Origin: Xanthomonas sp. DAR 35659 | GTDB lineage: Bacteria; Pseudomonadota; Gammaproteobacteria; Xanthomonadales; Xanthomonadaceae | Direction: 5' to 3' | DNA length: 64,000 nt | Assembly (NCBI RefSeq): GCF_041242975.1 | Contig: NZ_CP162488.1 | Span: 3,710,001-3,774,000 of the forward strand | In this document: positions 63,808 through 64,000 of the stretch, one piece after another | How the letters are laid out: the number at the start of each line of letters is the position of its first letter | Numbering within the stretch: position 1 is the stretch's first letter | Translations under genes and position numbers: made by a program | Notes under the pieces: generated by a model | What the model was told of the DNA's origin: nothing | The model's database searches: none | Seen by the model: the letters and a program-made list of their open reading frames with translations, nothing else

Positions 63808-64000
63808 GTGCTCTCTCCAGATCGGCACGCCGGCCACGACGGCCGGCCATCTTCCGTTAGCGACCGCGAACGGACAGCCCTGAACCTGGCCGAATCTACA
63901 CCGGAAATCGGCGCCCGCAACGACCGTCGGGCGTGGCGCGATTGGCAGACGCCGCGCCGAGGCAGATAATCGGCGGCTCATCTTCGTAAGGGTTTGCCAT
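63808..64000. other. Upstream region of the autotransporter, window edge
   Basis: 193 bases. An ATG on the minus strand at 63998-64000 opens a 34-codon frame (start MANPYEDEPPIICLG) that ends at 63896; it may be a small gene or chance. The promoter of the autotransporter should lie here. No repeat or hairpin was noticed. Confidence 0.35.

Noticed and set aside
63896..64000. Small minus-strand frame at the window edge beginning MANPYEDE
   Set aside because: 34 codons, no ribosome site visible inside the window and no recognisable family; kept only as a note under the edge region.
1..64000. tRNA, rRNA or riboswitch genes
   Set aside because: A read-through of intergenic regions showed no T-arm GGTTCGA-type motifs with acceptor pairing and no known riboswitch core; a covariance-model scan would be needed to exclude them fully.

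Overview
The window is about 70 percent GC, densely coded, and looks like chromosomal DNA of a gammaproteobacterium of the family Xanthomonadaceae, most likely Xanthomonas or a close relative. Supporting signs are the palindromic repeats built on TGTAGGAGCGGCTTCAGCC, the imperfect GGGGATT-type intergenic repeats, the CCTCACCCCAACCCCTCTCCC repeats, a leucine dehydrogenase next to a lipoprotein subtilase autotransporter, and a close match to the FMN-binding general stress protein known from Xanthomonas citri. This assignment is an inference from gene content and repeats. No rRNA, tRNA, CRISPR array or replication origin was recognised.

Layout. 1-2003: end of an unidentified gene, a DUF4345 membrane protein and an ECF sigma factor / RskA-type anti-sigma pair. 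2026-2757: five tandem copies of a repeat of about 142 bp. 3033-9877: seven tightly coupled lipid-modification genes (desaturase, FAD oxidoreductase, DUF1365, cyclopropane-fatty-acid-synthase-like methyltransferase, DUF2878, DUF1295, second methyltransferase). 10071-12741: SUKH-like protein, RidA and DUF998 protein on the minus strand. 13001-17241: mprF (lysyl-phosphatidylglycerol synthase/flippase) facing an acvB/virJ-like hydrolase. 17349-34708: mainly housekeeping and small enzymes (ThpR-like phosphodiesterase, HD phosphohydrolase, MFS exporter, old-yellow-enzyme reductase, an S9 peptidase with a one-base frameshift, a serine hydrolase, CDF transporter, SlyD-like isomerase, Hsp70-like protein, EAL phosphodiesterase, MscS channel). 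34901-36803: LysR regulator divergent from a short-chain dehydrogenase, with a perfect palindrome between them. 36983-46808: metalloproteases, a pseudouridine-synthase-like protein with an altered active site, S41- and SGNH-type secreted hydrolases, a PQQ-propeller dehydrogenase and a lysyl-endopeptidase-like protease. 47482-51495: DUF1328, phage-type GH108 muramidase, class 3 lipase, general stress protein, TPR protein.

The most striking locus is 51524-52902. A 150-bp composite palindromic repeat, present intact at 60693-60842, is split by an IS110-family element (51642-52870). The junctions can be set to the base by comparison with the intact copy, and both carry a CT core. The non-coding left end folds into a candidate bridge RNA whose two loops contain guide-like stretches matching both the interrupted repeat and the element's own ends.

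The right part holds a secreted SnoaL-like protein, a fused isobutyryl-CoA mutase (icmF), a YXWGXW-type secreted protein with a MITE-like fold-back element (34-bp perfect inverted repeats) ending its reading frame, a half-length lipase-chaperone-like protein, leucine dehydrogenase, and the autotransporter protease. Taken together the region leans toward envelope biology: membrane lipid remodelling (lipid operon, mprF/acvB), secreted hydrolases and proteases, and branched-chain acyl metabolism (leucine dehydrogenase, IcmF).
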